The translations under genes and the position numbers were made by a program. A DNA stretch of 64,000 nt. Source: an uncultured Eubacteriales bacterium (GTDB lineage Bacteria > Bacillota > Clostridia > Oscillospirales > UMGS1783). A model generated the notes under the pieces. The model was given only the letters and a program-made list of their open reading frames with translations. It ran no database searches and had not been told where the DNA came from. The stretch spans positions 70,776 through 134,775 of the forward strand of contig CAKSHC010000006.1 in assembly GCA_934456365.1 (NCBI GenBank), written 5' to 3'. Every line of letters begins with the position of its first letter. The first letter of the stretch is position 1. Below are positions 1-7,896 of the stretch, in pieces.

Positions 1-191
1 TCGCTTCCGAAGTAGACAACGGTTTGCCCGAGGGCGCCGTCGAGGGATTTCCGGTTCCAGCAGACGGTGCGGTAAAAGAGGGTGCGGACGCTGGAGGTGC
101 CGTACCGGTCGATTTGCCGGTCGAAGGGGAGGAAGGCGGCGGGAAGCAGAAGGAGAGGGATGAGCAGGAGAAGGAAAAGCTTCTTTTTCAT
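1..191 (-). CDS. Small membrane-anchored or exported protein, 3' end outside window
   Basis: A reading frame begins at an ATG whose complement is 189-191 and runs off the left edge, so only about 63 residues are visible. The N-terminus has two to three lysines followed by a run of leucines, prolines and alanines, which is a signal peptide or single membrane anchor. The visible mature part (FDRQIDRYGTSSVRTLFYR) is not one I recognise. A ribosome site (AAAGGAG) lies a few bases upstream. It is on the same strand as, and 64 bp downstream of, the LysR gene. No function is assigned. Confidence 0.55.
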   Translation of the reverse strand, partial: MKKKLFLLLLIPLLLLPAAFLPFDRQIDRYGTSSVRTLFYRTVCWNRKSLDGALGQTVVYFGS

Positions 192-255
192 AAAATTCGC
201 TCCTTTCGCAGGCTTTCTATCTTTTCCACGATCGGAGCGGGCGGATTGTCCGGCT

Positions 256-1113
256 TTATTCCGGTTTTTCCGGCGGGCAGAGCGCCAGGAAATCACGCAC
301 GGCGGGTGCGGGCGGGGCGCCGCGCCGCCAAACGAGGAGCGCCCGGGTGGTCAGCTCGGGATCACTAAGCTCGGCGAGGTGCAGACCGGCGCAGAGGCTG
401 CGCATCGAGCGGGGAAAGAGGGCAGTGGCCAGCCCGGCGCGCACCCAAAGGAGGGCGTCACGCGCGTCGTCGCAAATGCAGAGGAGCTCGGGGGAGAGCC
501 CCTGCCGGGCAAAGGCCGAGCGGATCAGCTCCTCGTAGCGCCGGTAAAGGATCAGCGGCCGCCCCTCCAGGCTTTGCAGGGAAAGCCTTTCGCCCCCAAG
601 GGGCTCGTCCGGCGGGGCGACGGCGATCATCGGCTCGGTGCAGAGCGGGCGGCAGGCGAAGTCTTCCAACGGGGCCGGGGTGCGGGCCACGGTGAGATCC
701 AGGATCCCGTCGCGCAGCTTTTGGAGAAGGGTGAAGGTGGCGCCGTCGCAGACCTCGAAGCGGTCCTGCGGGTGGGCGGCATGGTAGCGGGCGATCAGGG
801 GCAAAACGGTGGCGACGGTTGACGAGGTGATCCCGAGGCGCAGGATGCGCCGCCGGCCGATCTGGGAAACCTCGGCCCGGGTGGAGCGGGCATATTCCAA
901 AAGCCCCACGGCGCGGGCATACAAAAGCCGCCCGGCCTCGGTGGGAGCCATGCCGCGGGCCGAGCGCTCAAAGAGGGGCGCGCCCAGCTCCTGCTCCAGC
1001 TGGCGGACGGCATAGGTCACCGGCGGCTGGCTCATGTGCAGCCGCCTTGCCGCCTCGCTGACGCTGCCCGAATCGACCACCTGACGAAAAACCTCCAGCT
1101 GCCGCAGATCCAT
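256..1113 (-). CDS. LysR family transcriptional regulator
   Basis: 285 residues, the usual LysR length. The N-terminal winged helix-turn-helix spans about residues 1-60 (MDLRQLEVFRQVVDSGSVSEAA, with SQPPVTYAVRQLEQELG as recognition region). An effector-binding periplasmic-fold domain starts near residue 88 (LRLGITSS). GGAGG stands five bases before the start. The gene is divergent from the ABC exporter that starts at 1223. LysR proteins commonly control the divergent neighbour, so regulation of the exporter is a reasonable inference. The AT-rich 109-bp intergenic region would hold the shared promoter and operator. The ligand cannot be told from the sequence. Confidence 0.93.
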   Translation of the reverse strand: MDLRQLEVFRQVVDSGSVSEAARRLHMSQPPVTYAVRQLEQELGAPLFERSARGMAPTEAGRLLYARAVGLLEYARSTRAEVSQIGRRRILRLGITSSTVATVLPLIARYHAAHPQDRFEVCDGATFTLLQKLRDGILDLTVARTPAPLEDFACRPLCTEPMIAVAPPDEPLGGERLSLQSLEGRPLILYRRYEELIRSAFARQGLSPELLCICDDARDALLWVRAGLATALFPRSMRSLCAGLHLAELSDPELTTRALLVWRRGAPPAPAVRDFLALCPPEKPE

Positions 1114-1222
1114 AGGAACCTCCTATACAAAAAAAATATGGGAAAAGCATAAAAATAAGACTTCCTATATGGATTATATGGGTTTATACTAAAGGAGTCA
1201 AGACAGAAAACGGAGAGGGACT

Positions 1223-2944
1223 ATGCGAAATCTGGTTGTTTTTTTGAAGAAATACCGGCGGGAGAGCATTCTTGCGCCGCTTTTCAAGCTGCTGGAGGCT
1301 TTGTTTGATCTGTTTGTGCCGCTTGTGGTGGCCCGGATGATCGACGCGGGCGCAGGCGACGGGAAAACGGTCTGGCTTTCCTTCGGCGAGCTTCTGGCGA
1401 TGGCGGTGGTGGGGCTGGCGTTTTGCGTGGTGGCGCAGTATTTTTCGGCCAAGGCGAGCGTGGGGTTTGCCTCGTCTTTGCGGCAGGCGTTGTTTGACCA
1501 TGTGCAGAAGCTGAGCTACTCCGATCTGGACCGGCTGGGCAGCGACACGCTGATTACCCGCTTATCCGACGATGTGAATCAGGTGCAGACGGGGCTCAAC
1601 ATGGGGCTGCGGCTTTTGCTGCGCAGCCCGTTTATCGTGTTCGGCGCGATGGGGATGGCCTTTTTCATCGATGTGCGCTGCGCTTTGATCTTTGCGGCCT
1701 CGATCCCGGTTTTGCTGGCGGTCACGCTGCTTCTGATGCGCCTGAGCATTCCGCTGTTCGGGCGCGCGCAGGCGGGGCTGGACCGGGTGACGGGGCTGAC
1801 CCGCGAGAACCTGACGGGGGTGCGGGTGATCCGCGCCTTTTGCCGGGAGGAGCAGGCTGTGGCCGAGTTTGACGAGAAAAACCGCGAGCTGACCCGGCTC
1901 AACCGGTTTGTGGGCAAGCTTTCGGCGCTGCTCAATCCGGTGACCTATCTGCTCATCAATCTGGCCACCGTGTGGCTGATCCGGGTGGCGGGGGTGCGGG
2001 TCAACCTCGGCGGGCTCGGGCAAGGCGAGGTGGTGGCGCTTTATAACTACATGCTTCAGATCATCGTGGAGCTGATCAAGCTGGCGGCGCTGATCATCAC
2101 GCTCAACAAATCGCTGGCCTGCGCGCGGAGGGCTTCGGCGGTTTTGGCGGTGGAGCCGGGGCTGCGCGAGCCGGAAACCAGCCAAAGCACGGCGGAGGGG
2201 GCACCGGCGGTGGCCTTTTCGCACGTTTCCTTCACCTATCCCGGCGCGGGCGCGCCGAGCCTGACGGATATTGATTTCTGCGCCGAAAAGGGGCAGACCA
2301 TCGGGATCATCGGCGGCACAGGCAGCGGGAAAACTACGCTGTGCGACCTGATTCCGCGCTTTTACGAGGCGAGCGAGGGGGAGGTGCGCCTGTTCGGCGC
2401 GCCGGTGAACCGGCTTTCCCGCCGACGGCTGGGCGAGCTGTGCGGGGTGGTGCCGCAGAAGGCGGTGCTGTTTCGCGGCAGTGTGCGCGACAATCTGCTC
2501 TGGGGCAAGGAAAACGCCACCGACGAGGAGCTCTGGCGGGCGCTGCGGCTGGCGCAGGCCGAGGAAGTGGTGCGTCAGAAGCCGGGCGGACTGGATTTTG
2601 AGCTGGAGCAGAACGGGCGCAATCTTTCGGGCGGGCAGAAGCAGCGGCTCACCATCGCCCGGGCGCTGGTCAAAAACCCACCCATTCTGATCCTGGACGA
2701 CAGCTCGAGCGCGCTCGACTACGCGACCGACGCCGCTTTGCGCACGGCGCTTGCCACCCTTTCGGGCACGACCATTTTCTTAATCTCGCAGCGGATCGCC
2801 TGTGTGCGCCATGCAGATCGGATCCTGGTGCTCGACAACGGTGCGCTGGTCGGCTCGGGGCGGCACGAGGAGCTGATGAAAAACTGCGCGGTTTACCGCG
2901 GGATTTTTGAATCGCAGTTTCCGGAAGGGGAGGAAGAGAAATGA
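1223..2944 (+). CDS. ABC exporter half-transporter, degenerate-site subunit
   Basis: 573 residues with an N-terminal six-helix exporter domain (about 10-310) and a C-terminal ATPase domain (about 330-570). Walker A is GGTGSGKTT near residue 364 and the signature LSGGQ is near 468. After Walker B the catalytic glutamate is aspartate (ILILDDSSSALD). The switch histidine is replaced by glutamine (ISQRIA). This is the known pattern of the non-catalytic half of heterodimeric exporters such as TM287/288 and BmrCD. Its intact LSGGQ would complete the active ATP site of the partner. The stop overlaps the start of the next gene by 4 bp (ATGA), so the two are translationally coupled. Substrate is unknown; drugs, lipids or peptides are possible. 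Confidence 0.95.
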   Translation: MRNLVVFLKKYRRESILAPLFKLLEALFDLFVPLVVARMIDAGAGDGKTVWLSFGELLAMAVVGLAFCVVAQYFSAKASVGFASSLRQALFDHVQKLSYSDLDRLGSDTLITRLSDDVNQVQTGLNMGLRLLLRSPFIVFGAMGMAFFIDVRCALIFAASIPVLLAVTLLLMRLSIPLFGRAQAGLDRVTGLTRENLTGVRVIRAFCREEQAVAEFDEKNRELTRLNRFVGKLSALLNPVTYLLINLATVWLIRVAGVRVNLGGLGQGEVVALYNYMLQIIVELIKLAALIITLNKSLACARRASAVLAVEPGLREPETSQSTAEGAPAVAFSHVSFTYPGAGAPSLTDIDFCAEKGQTIGIIGGTGSGKTTLCDLIPRFYEASEGEVRLFGAPVNRLSRRRLGELCGVVPQKAVLFRGSVRDNLLWGKENATDEELWRALRLAQAEEVVRQKPGGLDFELEQNGRNLSGGQKQRLTIARALVKNPPILILDDSSSALDYATDAALRTALATLSGTTIFLISQRIACVRHADRILVLDNGALVGSGRHEELMKNCAVYRGIFESQFPEGEEEK

Positions 2945-4680
2945 ACAAGAGCAGACAAACGGGCGCGCTGCGCCGGCTTCTTCCCTTTGTGGGGCGCTTC
3001 TGGCCGGCTTTGATTTTGAGCCTGATCTGCGCGGCGGGGGCTGTGCTTCTGCAGCTATGGGTGCCGATCTTATTCGGCGACGCCATCGACGCCATCCGCG
3101 GCACGGGCTGGGTGGATTTTTCGGCGATGGGGCGGGCTTTATGGCAGGCGGCGCTTTGCGCGGCGGGTGCGGCGCTCTGCACCTGGGGCATGAACCGGCT
3201 CAACAACCGGATCACCTACGGGGTGGTGGAGGAGGTGCGCACCCGGGCGATCCGCCACATTCAGAAGATGCCGCTTTCCTATCTGGATTCCCACAGCACG
3301 GGCGATATCGTCAGCCGGGTCATCGGCGATACCGATGTGCTCTCCGACGGGCTGCTGCTGGGGTTCACGCAGCTTTTCTCGGGGGTTTTGACGGTGATCG
3401 CGACCCTGTTTTTCCTCTTTTCCAAGAATGTGCCCATTTCGCTTTTGGTGGTGGTGTGCACCCCCTTGAGCTTTCTGGTGGCGCGCTTTATTTCGCGGCG
3501 GTCGTATAAGCTGTTTCGCCGACAGAGCGAGGTGCGCGGGCGGCAGACGGCGCTGATCGATGAGATGGTGGGCAATCAGAAGGTAGTGCACGCTTTTGGG
3601 TATGAGGAGCGGGCGTCGCGGCGGTTTGCCGCGATCAACGAGGAGCTTCAGGGCTGCGCCACGCAGGCGGTGTTTTACGGGTCGCTGACCAATCCCTCCA
3701 CCCGGTTTGTCAACAGTGTGATCTACGCGGGGGTGGCGCTTTTGGGGATTTTTCTGATTCCGGGCGGGAGCCTGACGGTCGGCGGGCTTTCGGTGATGCT
3801 GGCGTATGCCAATCAGTATATGAAGCCCTTCAACGACATCAGCTCGGTCATTGCCGAGCTGCAGAATGCGCTGGCCTGCGCGTCGCGTGTGTTTGATCTT
3901 TTGGACGAGCCGCAGGAATCGCCCGACGCGCCGGGCGAGCGGGGCTCGGATCGGGGCGAGGTGGCTTTTTCCGACGTTTCCTTCTCCTATCGCCCGGATC
4001 GCCCGCTTATCGAGCATTTTGACTTCACGGCCCGACCCGGGATGCGGGTGGCCATTGTGGGGCCGACGGGCTGCGGGAAAACGACGCTGATCAACCTGCT
4101 CATGCGCTTTTACGAGGTCAACGGCGGCGAAATTTTGCTGGACGGGCAGCCGATTCAGAGCCTGTCGCGCCATGCGCTGCGCAGCGGGTTTGGAATGGTT
4201 TTGCAGGAAACCTGGCTGAAGAGCGGCACGGTGCGCGACAACATCCGCTTCGGCCGCCCGGAGGCGACCGACGAGGAGGTGGAGGCTGCCGCGCGGGCGG
4301 CGCACTGCCGGGAATTCATCCGGCGGCTGCCGCAGGGGCTGGACACCGAGCTGACGGAGGACAGCCTCAGCGCCGGGCAGAAGCAGCTTTTGTGCATTGC
4401 GCGGGTGATGCTTTGCCGCCCGCCCATGCTGATTCTGGACGAGGCCACCTCCAGCATCGACACCCGCACCGAGGTGCTGGTGCAGAAGGCTTTTGACGAG
4501 CTGATGCGCGGGCGCACCAGCTTTGTGGTGGCGCATCGGCTCTCCACCGTGCGCGACGCCGACTGCATTCTGGTCATGCGCGACGGAAAGATCGTGGAGC
4601 AGGGGCGGCACGAGGAGCTTCTGGCGCGGGGCGGGTTCTACAGCAAGCTTTATCAGAGCCAGTTTGCCCACGCCGAATAA
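2941..4680 (+). CDS. ABC exporter half-transporter, catalytic subunit
   Basis: 579 residues: transmembrane exporter domain about 15-320, ATPase domain about 345-575. It carries Walker A (GPTGCGKTT), a full Walker B with catalytic glutamate (LILDEATSSID) and the switch histidine (VAHRLST). Its signature motif is altered (LSAGQ). It therefore supplies the complete Walker motifs while the upstream partner supplies the good signature, giving one working and one degenerate ATP site per heterodimer. It is co-transcribed with the upstream gene through a 4-bp overlap. A strong terminator follows at 4690-4724. Substrate cannot be deduced. Confidence 0.95.
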   Translation: MNKSRQTGALRRLLPFVGRFWPALILSLICAAGAVLLQLWVPILFGDAIDAIRGTGWVDFSAMGRALWQAALCAAGAALCTWGMNRLNNRITYGVVEEVRTRAIRHIQKMPLSYLDSHSTGDIVSRVIGDTDVLSDGLLLGFTQLFSGVLTVIATLFFLFSKNVPISLLVVVCTPLSFLVARFISRRSYKLFRRQSEVRGRQTALIDEMVGNQKVVHAFGYEERASRRFAAINEELQGCATQAVFYGSLTNPSTRFVNSVIYAGVALLGIFLIPGGSLTVGGLSVMLAYANQYMKPFNDISSVIAELQNALACASRVFDLLDEPQESPDAPGERGSDRGEVAFSDVSFSYRPDRPLIEHFDFTARPGMRVAIVGPTGCGKTTLINLLMRFYEVNGGEILLDGQPIQSLSRHALRSGFGMVLQETWLKSGTVRDNIRFGRPEATDEEVEAAARAAHCREFIRRLPQGLDTELTEDSLSAGQKQLLCIARVMLCRPPMLILDEATSSIDTRTEVLVQKAFDELMRGRTSFVVAHRLSTVRDADCILVMRDGKIVEQGRHEELLARGGFYSKLYQSQFAHAE

Positions 4681-4689
4681 AGGCGAACG

Positions 4690-4724
4690 GCCGGACGGAT
4701 TCTTCCGTCCGGCTTGTTTTTTTT
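4690..4724 (+). terminator. Rho-independent terminator after ABC exporter
   Basis: A 10-bp GC-rich stem (GCCGGACGGA / TCCGTCCGGC) is followed by TTG and eight T. It separates the exporter pair from the MocR-like gene. Confidence 0.85.
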
Positions 4725-4742
4725 GGGGAAATCCGCTATACT
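4714..4742 (+). promoter_or_regulatory. Putative promoter of the MocR-like gene
   Basis: TTGTTT, 17 bp, TATACT, beginning in the T-run of the exporter terminator and 50 bp before the ATG at 4792. The -10 is good and the -35 is weak. Confidence 0.45.
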
Positions 4743-4791
4743 GGATTTGGATCGATCAAAAGAAAAGATTTGAGAAAAAGGATCGGGTCAG

Positions 4792-5835
4792 ATGACGAGA
4801 TACGAAGCCATTTATGAAAAGATGAAGAAGGAGATCGTGGCGGGGGCGTATGCCTACGGGGAGCGCCTTCCCTCCAAGCGCGACGCGGCGGCGCGGGAGG
4901 GGGTGAGCGTGGTCACCATCGAGCATGCTTATGCGCTTTTGGAGGAGGAGGGCTACATTCGCTCGGCGGCGCGGAGGGGGTATTTCGCCTCGTATCGCGC
5001 AGAGCAGACCTTTGCCCGGCTGGAGGAGCCGCCCGCGGCGCGGCGGGAGGCGGCGCCCGTTTGGAAGGGGGATTTTCCGGCGAGCGTGTATGCCAAGGCG
5101 GTGCGTCGGGTGCTCAGCGAGCGGCTGGGCGAGATTCTGGAGCGCACCGAAAACGCCGGGCTGCCGGCGCTGCGCGAGGAGATCGCGCGGTATCTTTCCC
5201 GGGTGCGGGGGATCGGGATCCGCCCCGAGCAGGTGTGGATCGGGTCGGGCGCCGAGTCGCTGTATCACCGGGCGGTTCTGCTGTTGGGGCGCGAGCGCCG
5301 CTATGCCATTGAGGCGCCTTCCTATGAAAAGATCGAGCTTTCCTACCGTGCGCACGGAATTTGCTGCGAGCGCCTCGCGCTGGGGCCAGACGGAGTGGAT
5401 TCGGCGGCGCTGGCGCGCACGCGGGCGGATGTGCTGCATGTGACGCCCTACCACAGCTACCCTAGCGGCATCACGGCCACCGCCGCCAAGAAGCAGGAAT
5501 ATCTTGCCTGGGCGCGCGCAGAGGCGGGGCGGGTGATTTTGGAGGACGATTTCGGCTCGGAGTTCAGCCGCATCCGCAAGCCGATCGAAACGCTTTTTGC
5601 CCTCGATCCCGAGCGGGTGATCTATATCAACACCTTTTCGCAAACCATCTCGCCCGCCGTGCGCGTGGGGTATATGCTGCTGCCTGCCGGGCTTTTGCCG
5701 CAGGCCGAGGAGCGGATCGGGTTTATGTCCTGCACGGTGCCGGTTCTGGAGCAGTTTGCGGTGGCGGATCTTCTGCGCTCCGGCGCGTTTGAGCGCCACC
5801 TCAATCGGGTGCGCCGCCGCCTGCGCGAGGGATGA
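4792..5835 (+). CDS. MocR/GntR-type regulator, C-terminally truncated and lacking the PLP lysine
   Basis: 347 residues. An N-terminal GntR winged helix (about 1-70, with YGERLPSKRDAAAREGVSVV) is fused to a fold-type I aminotransferase-like domain. Expected motifs are present: TPYHSYPSG and LEDDFGSEFSR. At the Schiff-base position the family consensus TFSKT reads TFSQT, so the PLP lysine is Gln (residue 284, codon CAA at 5641). The protein stops at LREG, where MocR proteins (usually 450-490 residues) continue for about another 100 residues of C-terminal subdomain. The last 77 bp recur almost exactly at 14926-15002. It may be a PLP-independent regulator or a decaying gene. It follows the ABC exporter but has its own promoter. 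Confidence 0.85.
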   Translation: MTRYEAIYEKMKKEIVAGAYAYGERLPSKRDAAAREGVSVVTIEHAYALLEEEGYIRSAARRGYFASYRAEQTFARLEEPPAARREAAPVWKGDFPASVYAKAVRRVLSERLGEILERTENAGLPALREEIARYLSRVRGIGIRPEQVWIGSGAESLYHRAVLLLGRERRYAIEAPSYEKIELSYRAHGICCERLALGPDGVDSAALARTRADVLHVTPYHSYPSGITATAAKKQEYLAWARAEAGRVILEDDFGSEFSRIRKPIETLFALDPERVIYINTFSQTISPAVRVGYMLLPAGLLPQAEERIGFMSCTVPVLEQFAVADLLRSGAFERHLNRVRRRLREG

Positions 5836-5839
5836 AAAA
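5763..5839 (+). repeat. 77-bp direct repeat, copy A (3' end of the MocR-like gene)
   Basis: It matches 14926-15002 at 76 of 77 positions by direct reading, in the same orientation, offset 9163 bp. It covers the last 24 codons and stop of the MocR-like gene plus a few A residues. The only difference is GAG/GAA in the motif coding for FERH. Confidence 0.9.
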
Positions 5840-5870
5840 GAAATCAGATGAGGGATAGTTTCTATAAAGC

Positions 5871-5902
5871 ATAAGCATCGGCCGCACTTGGCCGATGCTT
5901 AT
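5871..5902. repeat. 13-bp perfect inverted repeat
   Basis: ATAAGCATCGGCC and GGCCGATGCTTAT are separated by six bases. There is no clear T-run on either strand, so it is not a classic terminator. On the minus strand it lies downstream of the orphan CRISPR-like repeat and could form the 3' hairpin of a small RNA. Confidence 0.7.
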
Positions 5903-5918
5903 CTCATAATAAAAACAT

Positions 5919-5946
5919 ATTTTCAATCCACTTGCGCTCGCAAGAC
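5919..5946 (-). repeat. Orphan CRISPR-like repeat, inverted relative to the array
   Basis: Read on the minus strand it starts GTC, has a CTTGCG/CGCAAG stem, and ends GTGGATTGAAAAT. The 3' part nearly equals the TGGATTGAAAT handle of the array at 6122-6355, which is also the typical 3' end of type I-C repeats. The stem sequence is different and shorter. It is a single copy that faces away from the array, with a promoter directly upstream. Confidence 0.65.
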
Positions 5947-5952
5947 TCTTTT

Positions 5953-5980
5953 AGTATAACAGTTGGCGGCGGAATGTCAA
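5953..5980 (-). promoter_or_regulatory. Promoter reading into the orphan CRISPR-like repeat
   Basis: On the minus strand: TTGACA (5975-5980), 16 bp, TATACT (5953-5958). The expected start, about seven bases past the -10, is near 5946, the first base of the orphan repeat. Confidence 0.6.
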
Positions 5981-6051
5981 GCGGATCTGTCTGTTCAAAA
6001 GACTTTTACACATTTCTTTAGAATACTATGAATACATAGAACTTAAAGATA

Positions 6052-6079
6052 TTGACAACTTGAGAAGATGCGGTATAAT
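6052..6079 (+). promoter_or_regulatory. Leader promoter of the CRISPR mini-array
   Basis: Perfect consensus TTGACA, 16 bp, TATAAT, in an AT-rich stretch just before the first repeat at 6122. Transcription would begin near 6086, giving a leader of about 36 nt before repeat 1. The leader is on the correct side for I-C repeats oriented GTC to GAAAT. Confidence 0.7.
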
Positions 6080-6121
6080 AAAAACAAACACTCCGCAAGG
6101 ATTGTTCGATATCAAAATGAC

Positions 6122-6355
6122 GTCCCACCCCTCGCGGGGGTGGGTGGATTGAAATATGCTCCTGCATCCCTCTGCCGTGCTGCAGGTCATGTCCCGCCCC
6201 TCGCGGGGTGGGTGGATTGAAATTTCGAGGAGTTCCGCGACGATCCGGAGCACTACGTCCCACCCCTCGCGGGGTGGATGGATTGAAATACCATCTCCGC
6301 GCCGGACGCCTTCGCCGGGCGGGATCCCACCTCTTGCGGGGTGGGGAGTTGAAAT
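6122..6355 (+). CRISPR. Type I-C-like CRISPR mini-array, four repeats, three spacers, no cas genes
   Basis: Repeats lie at 6122-6155 (34 nt, one extra G), 6191-6223, 6257-6289 and 6323-6355 (33 nt each). Spacers are 35, 33 and 33 nt. The consensus has a CCCACCCC/GGGGTGGG stem and ends TGGATTGAAAT, like type I-C. Repeat 2 has one substitution, repeat 3 one, and repeat 4 several, as expected of the leader-distal terminal repeat. No cas gene is found anywhere in the window, so any processing would need Cas proteins encoded elsewhere. The array could be a solitary remnant or a small remote array. Confidence 0.88.
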
Positions 6356-6458
6356 TCGTGATATTGTTGAAAAGTGTGCTTTCCGTAGGTTATGGTTCCA
6401 AAACATTTCTATGAAATACTTGTTCATAGGAATTTATTTCTACGGATAGGCAAAAAAG

Positions 6459-6486
6459 AAGCTCTGTTCCGCGAGGGAACAGAGCT
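6459..6486 (-). terminator. Terminator of the GT2 glycosyltransferase gene
   Basis: AAGCTCTGTTCC and GGAACAGAGCTT form a 12-bp stem. On the minus strand it is followed by CTTTTTTG. It also closes the CRISPR region on its right side. Confidence 0.8.
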
Positions 6487-6502
6487 TTTCTATATCCGGA
6501 TA

Positions 6503-7762
6503 TCAGGCCTGTTCGTCGGGGAGAGAAACGGTGCCGCTACCGTGGGGGATGGGCTTCCATTCCACCTTGGCGCCGAACATGACCCCGAGTGTGATGGGGA
6601 TAAAGGTCATCATAAAGAAGGGGTAGCGCAGCATGGCGAGAAACAGGCGGCCGCGGGAAAGCGGGATGCGCCGTCGGCAGCCGATCGCGGTGACCAGCGC
6701 CAGCAAAAACGAGCCGAAATAGAGCGAAGCGAAGTAGGAGATCAGGCCGGTCAGCGCTTCAAGGGGGTTTACCGCCAGCTTCCAGAAGAAATCCAGCAGG
6801 GTGACGATGGTGGCGCAGCCGGTGAGGATATACATCATGCCGGTCTGGGCGATGAGATCGTAGGCGCTGGGGAAGCGGCGGGAGAAGAGCGCGCGGAAAA
6901 GCCCGCCCGCGTAGCGGCAAAAGGCCTGCATGGTGCCTTTGATCCAGCGCTTGCGCTGCCTCACCGAGGTGGAAAAATCCGTGGGCTGCTCGTCGTAGAA
7001 AATGGCGTCGTGGCAATAGCCGACGGTTTCGCCCTTGAGATATTGATCGAAGGTCAGCTCGGTGTCTTCCGAAAGGGTGAAATAATGCCAGCCGTTTTCC
7101 CGTTCCAGAATGGAGCGGGCGATGAAAAAGCCGGTGCCGGTGACGAGGGTGGTGCTGCCCATGCGGGCGCGGCCCCGGTCAAAGATGCCGCATTCGGTCA
7201 TGAAATAAATGCCGTAGCTTTCGGAGAGGAACCCGTCGGTGAAATTCACGGTGCTGCGGAAGCCCTTGCAGAGGGAATAGCCGGCGGCCACGTAGTCGTT
7301 GATGCGGTCGATGAAGTGCGAATCGAGGATATTATCGGCGTCGAAAACAAAATAGCCTGCAATGTCGCGGCAAAACTCGTCTTTCCGGGCAAACTCGTAA
7401 AGGGCTTCCATGGCGTAGCCCTTGCCGATCTGATCCTGATTCTGCCGCTCCAGAACCGCGGCGCCGTGCGCGCGGGCCACCTCGGCCGTGCGGTCGGTGC
7501 AGTTGTCCGCCGCGACGAACACCTTCAGATTCTCCGCCGGATAATCCTGCGCGGCAATGCTGTCGATCAATCTTCCAATGACCGCTTCTTCGTTGCGGGC
7601 GCAGATCAAAATGCCGTAGCGGTTTTTCCGCTCGGCGGGAGCCGGACGCCGCTCCTTCTTCACAAGGCAGATCGTCCAGATCAGCCGGGGGAGGGAAGCC
7701 AGCGCAAACAGGCAGAGAAAGAAAATGCTCAAAACAGAGAAAACGGAACTAATTTCTTGCAT
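6503..7762 (-). CDS. Membrane glycosyltransferase family 2
   Basis: 419 residues. One N-terminal membrane helix (about 5-28), a GT-A catalytic domain (about 45-275) and about four C-terminal membrane helices. Catalytic motifs are in order: ICARNEE, DNCTD, the DXD-type DADN, LSEDTE and the processive-type QRKRW. This layout resembles poly-N-acetylglucosamine, hyaluronan or related membrane glycan synthases, which use nucleotide sugars on the cytoplasmic side. It is divergent from an O-antigen ligase-like gene, so a shared role in surface polysaccharide synthesis is likely. Acceptor and sugar are unknown. Confidence 0.9.
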   Translation of the reverse strand: MQEISSVFSVLSIFFLCLFALASLPRLIWTICLVKKERRPAPAERKNRYGILICARNEEAVIGRLIDSIAAQDYPAENLKVFVAADNCTDRTAEVARAHGAAVLERQNQDQIGKGYAMEALYEFARKDEFCRDIAGYFVFDADNILDSHFIDRINDYVAAGYSLCKGFRSTVNFTDGFLSESYGIYFMTECGIFDRGRARMGSTTLVTGTGFFIARSILERENGWHYFTLSEDTELTFDQYLKGETVGYCHDAIFYDEQPTDFSTSVRQRKRWIKGTMQAFCRYAGGLFRALFSRRFPSAYDLIAQTGMMYILTGCATIVTLLDFFWKLAVNPLEALTGLISYFASLYFGSFLLALVTAIGCRRRIPLSRGRLFLAMLRYPFFMMTFIPITLGVMFGAKVEWKPIPHGSGTVSLPDEQA

Positions 7763-7896
7763 TTTTGCTCTCCGTACTTTACAATAATAGGGGATCGGTT
7801 ATTTTGCCGGATCCCGTCGTTTTCTATAGTATACGATTTTTCCGCCTCATTTGCAAGAGCTTTCGCAAAATGCCTTGCGCGAAGGAGCGAGCCGCT

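Noticed and set aside
5871..5902. A terminator for the MocR-like gene
   Set aside because: The stem is perfect but no T-run follows on the plus strand, so it is listed as an inverted repeat only.
6026..6427. A 133-aa minus-strand protein with repeated IHPPREGWD motifs
   Set aside because: It is the translation of the CRISPR repeats. The periodic motif follows the repeat/spacer spacing exactly, and there is no ribosome site. Such spurious proteins are common in databases.
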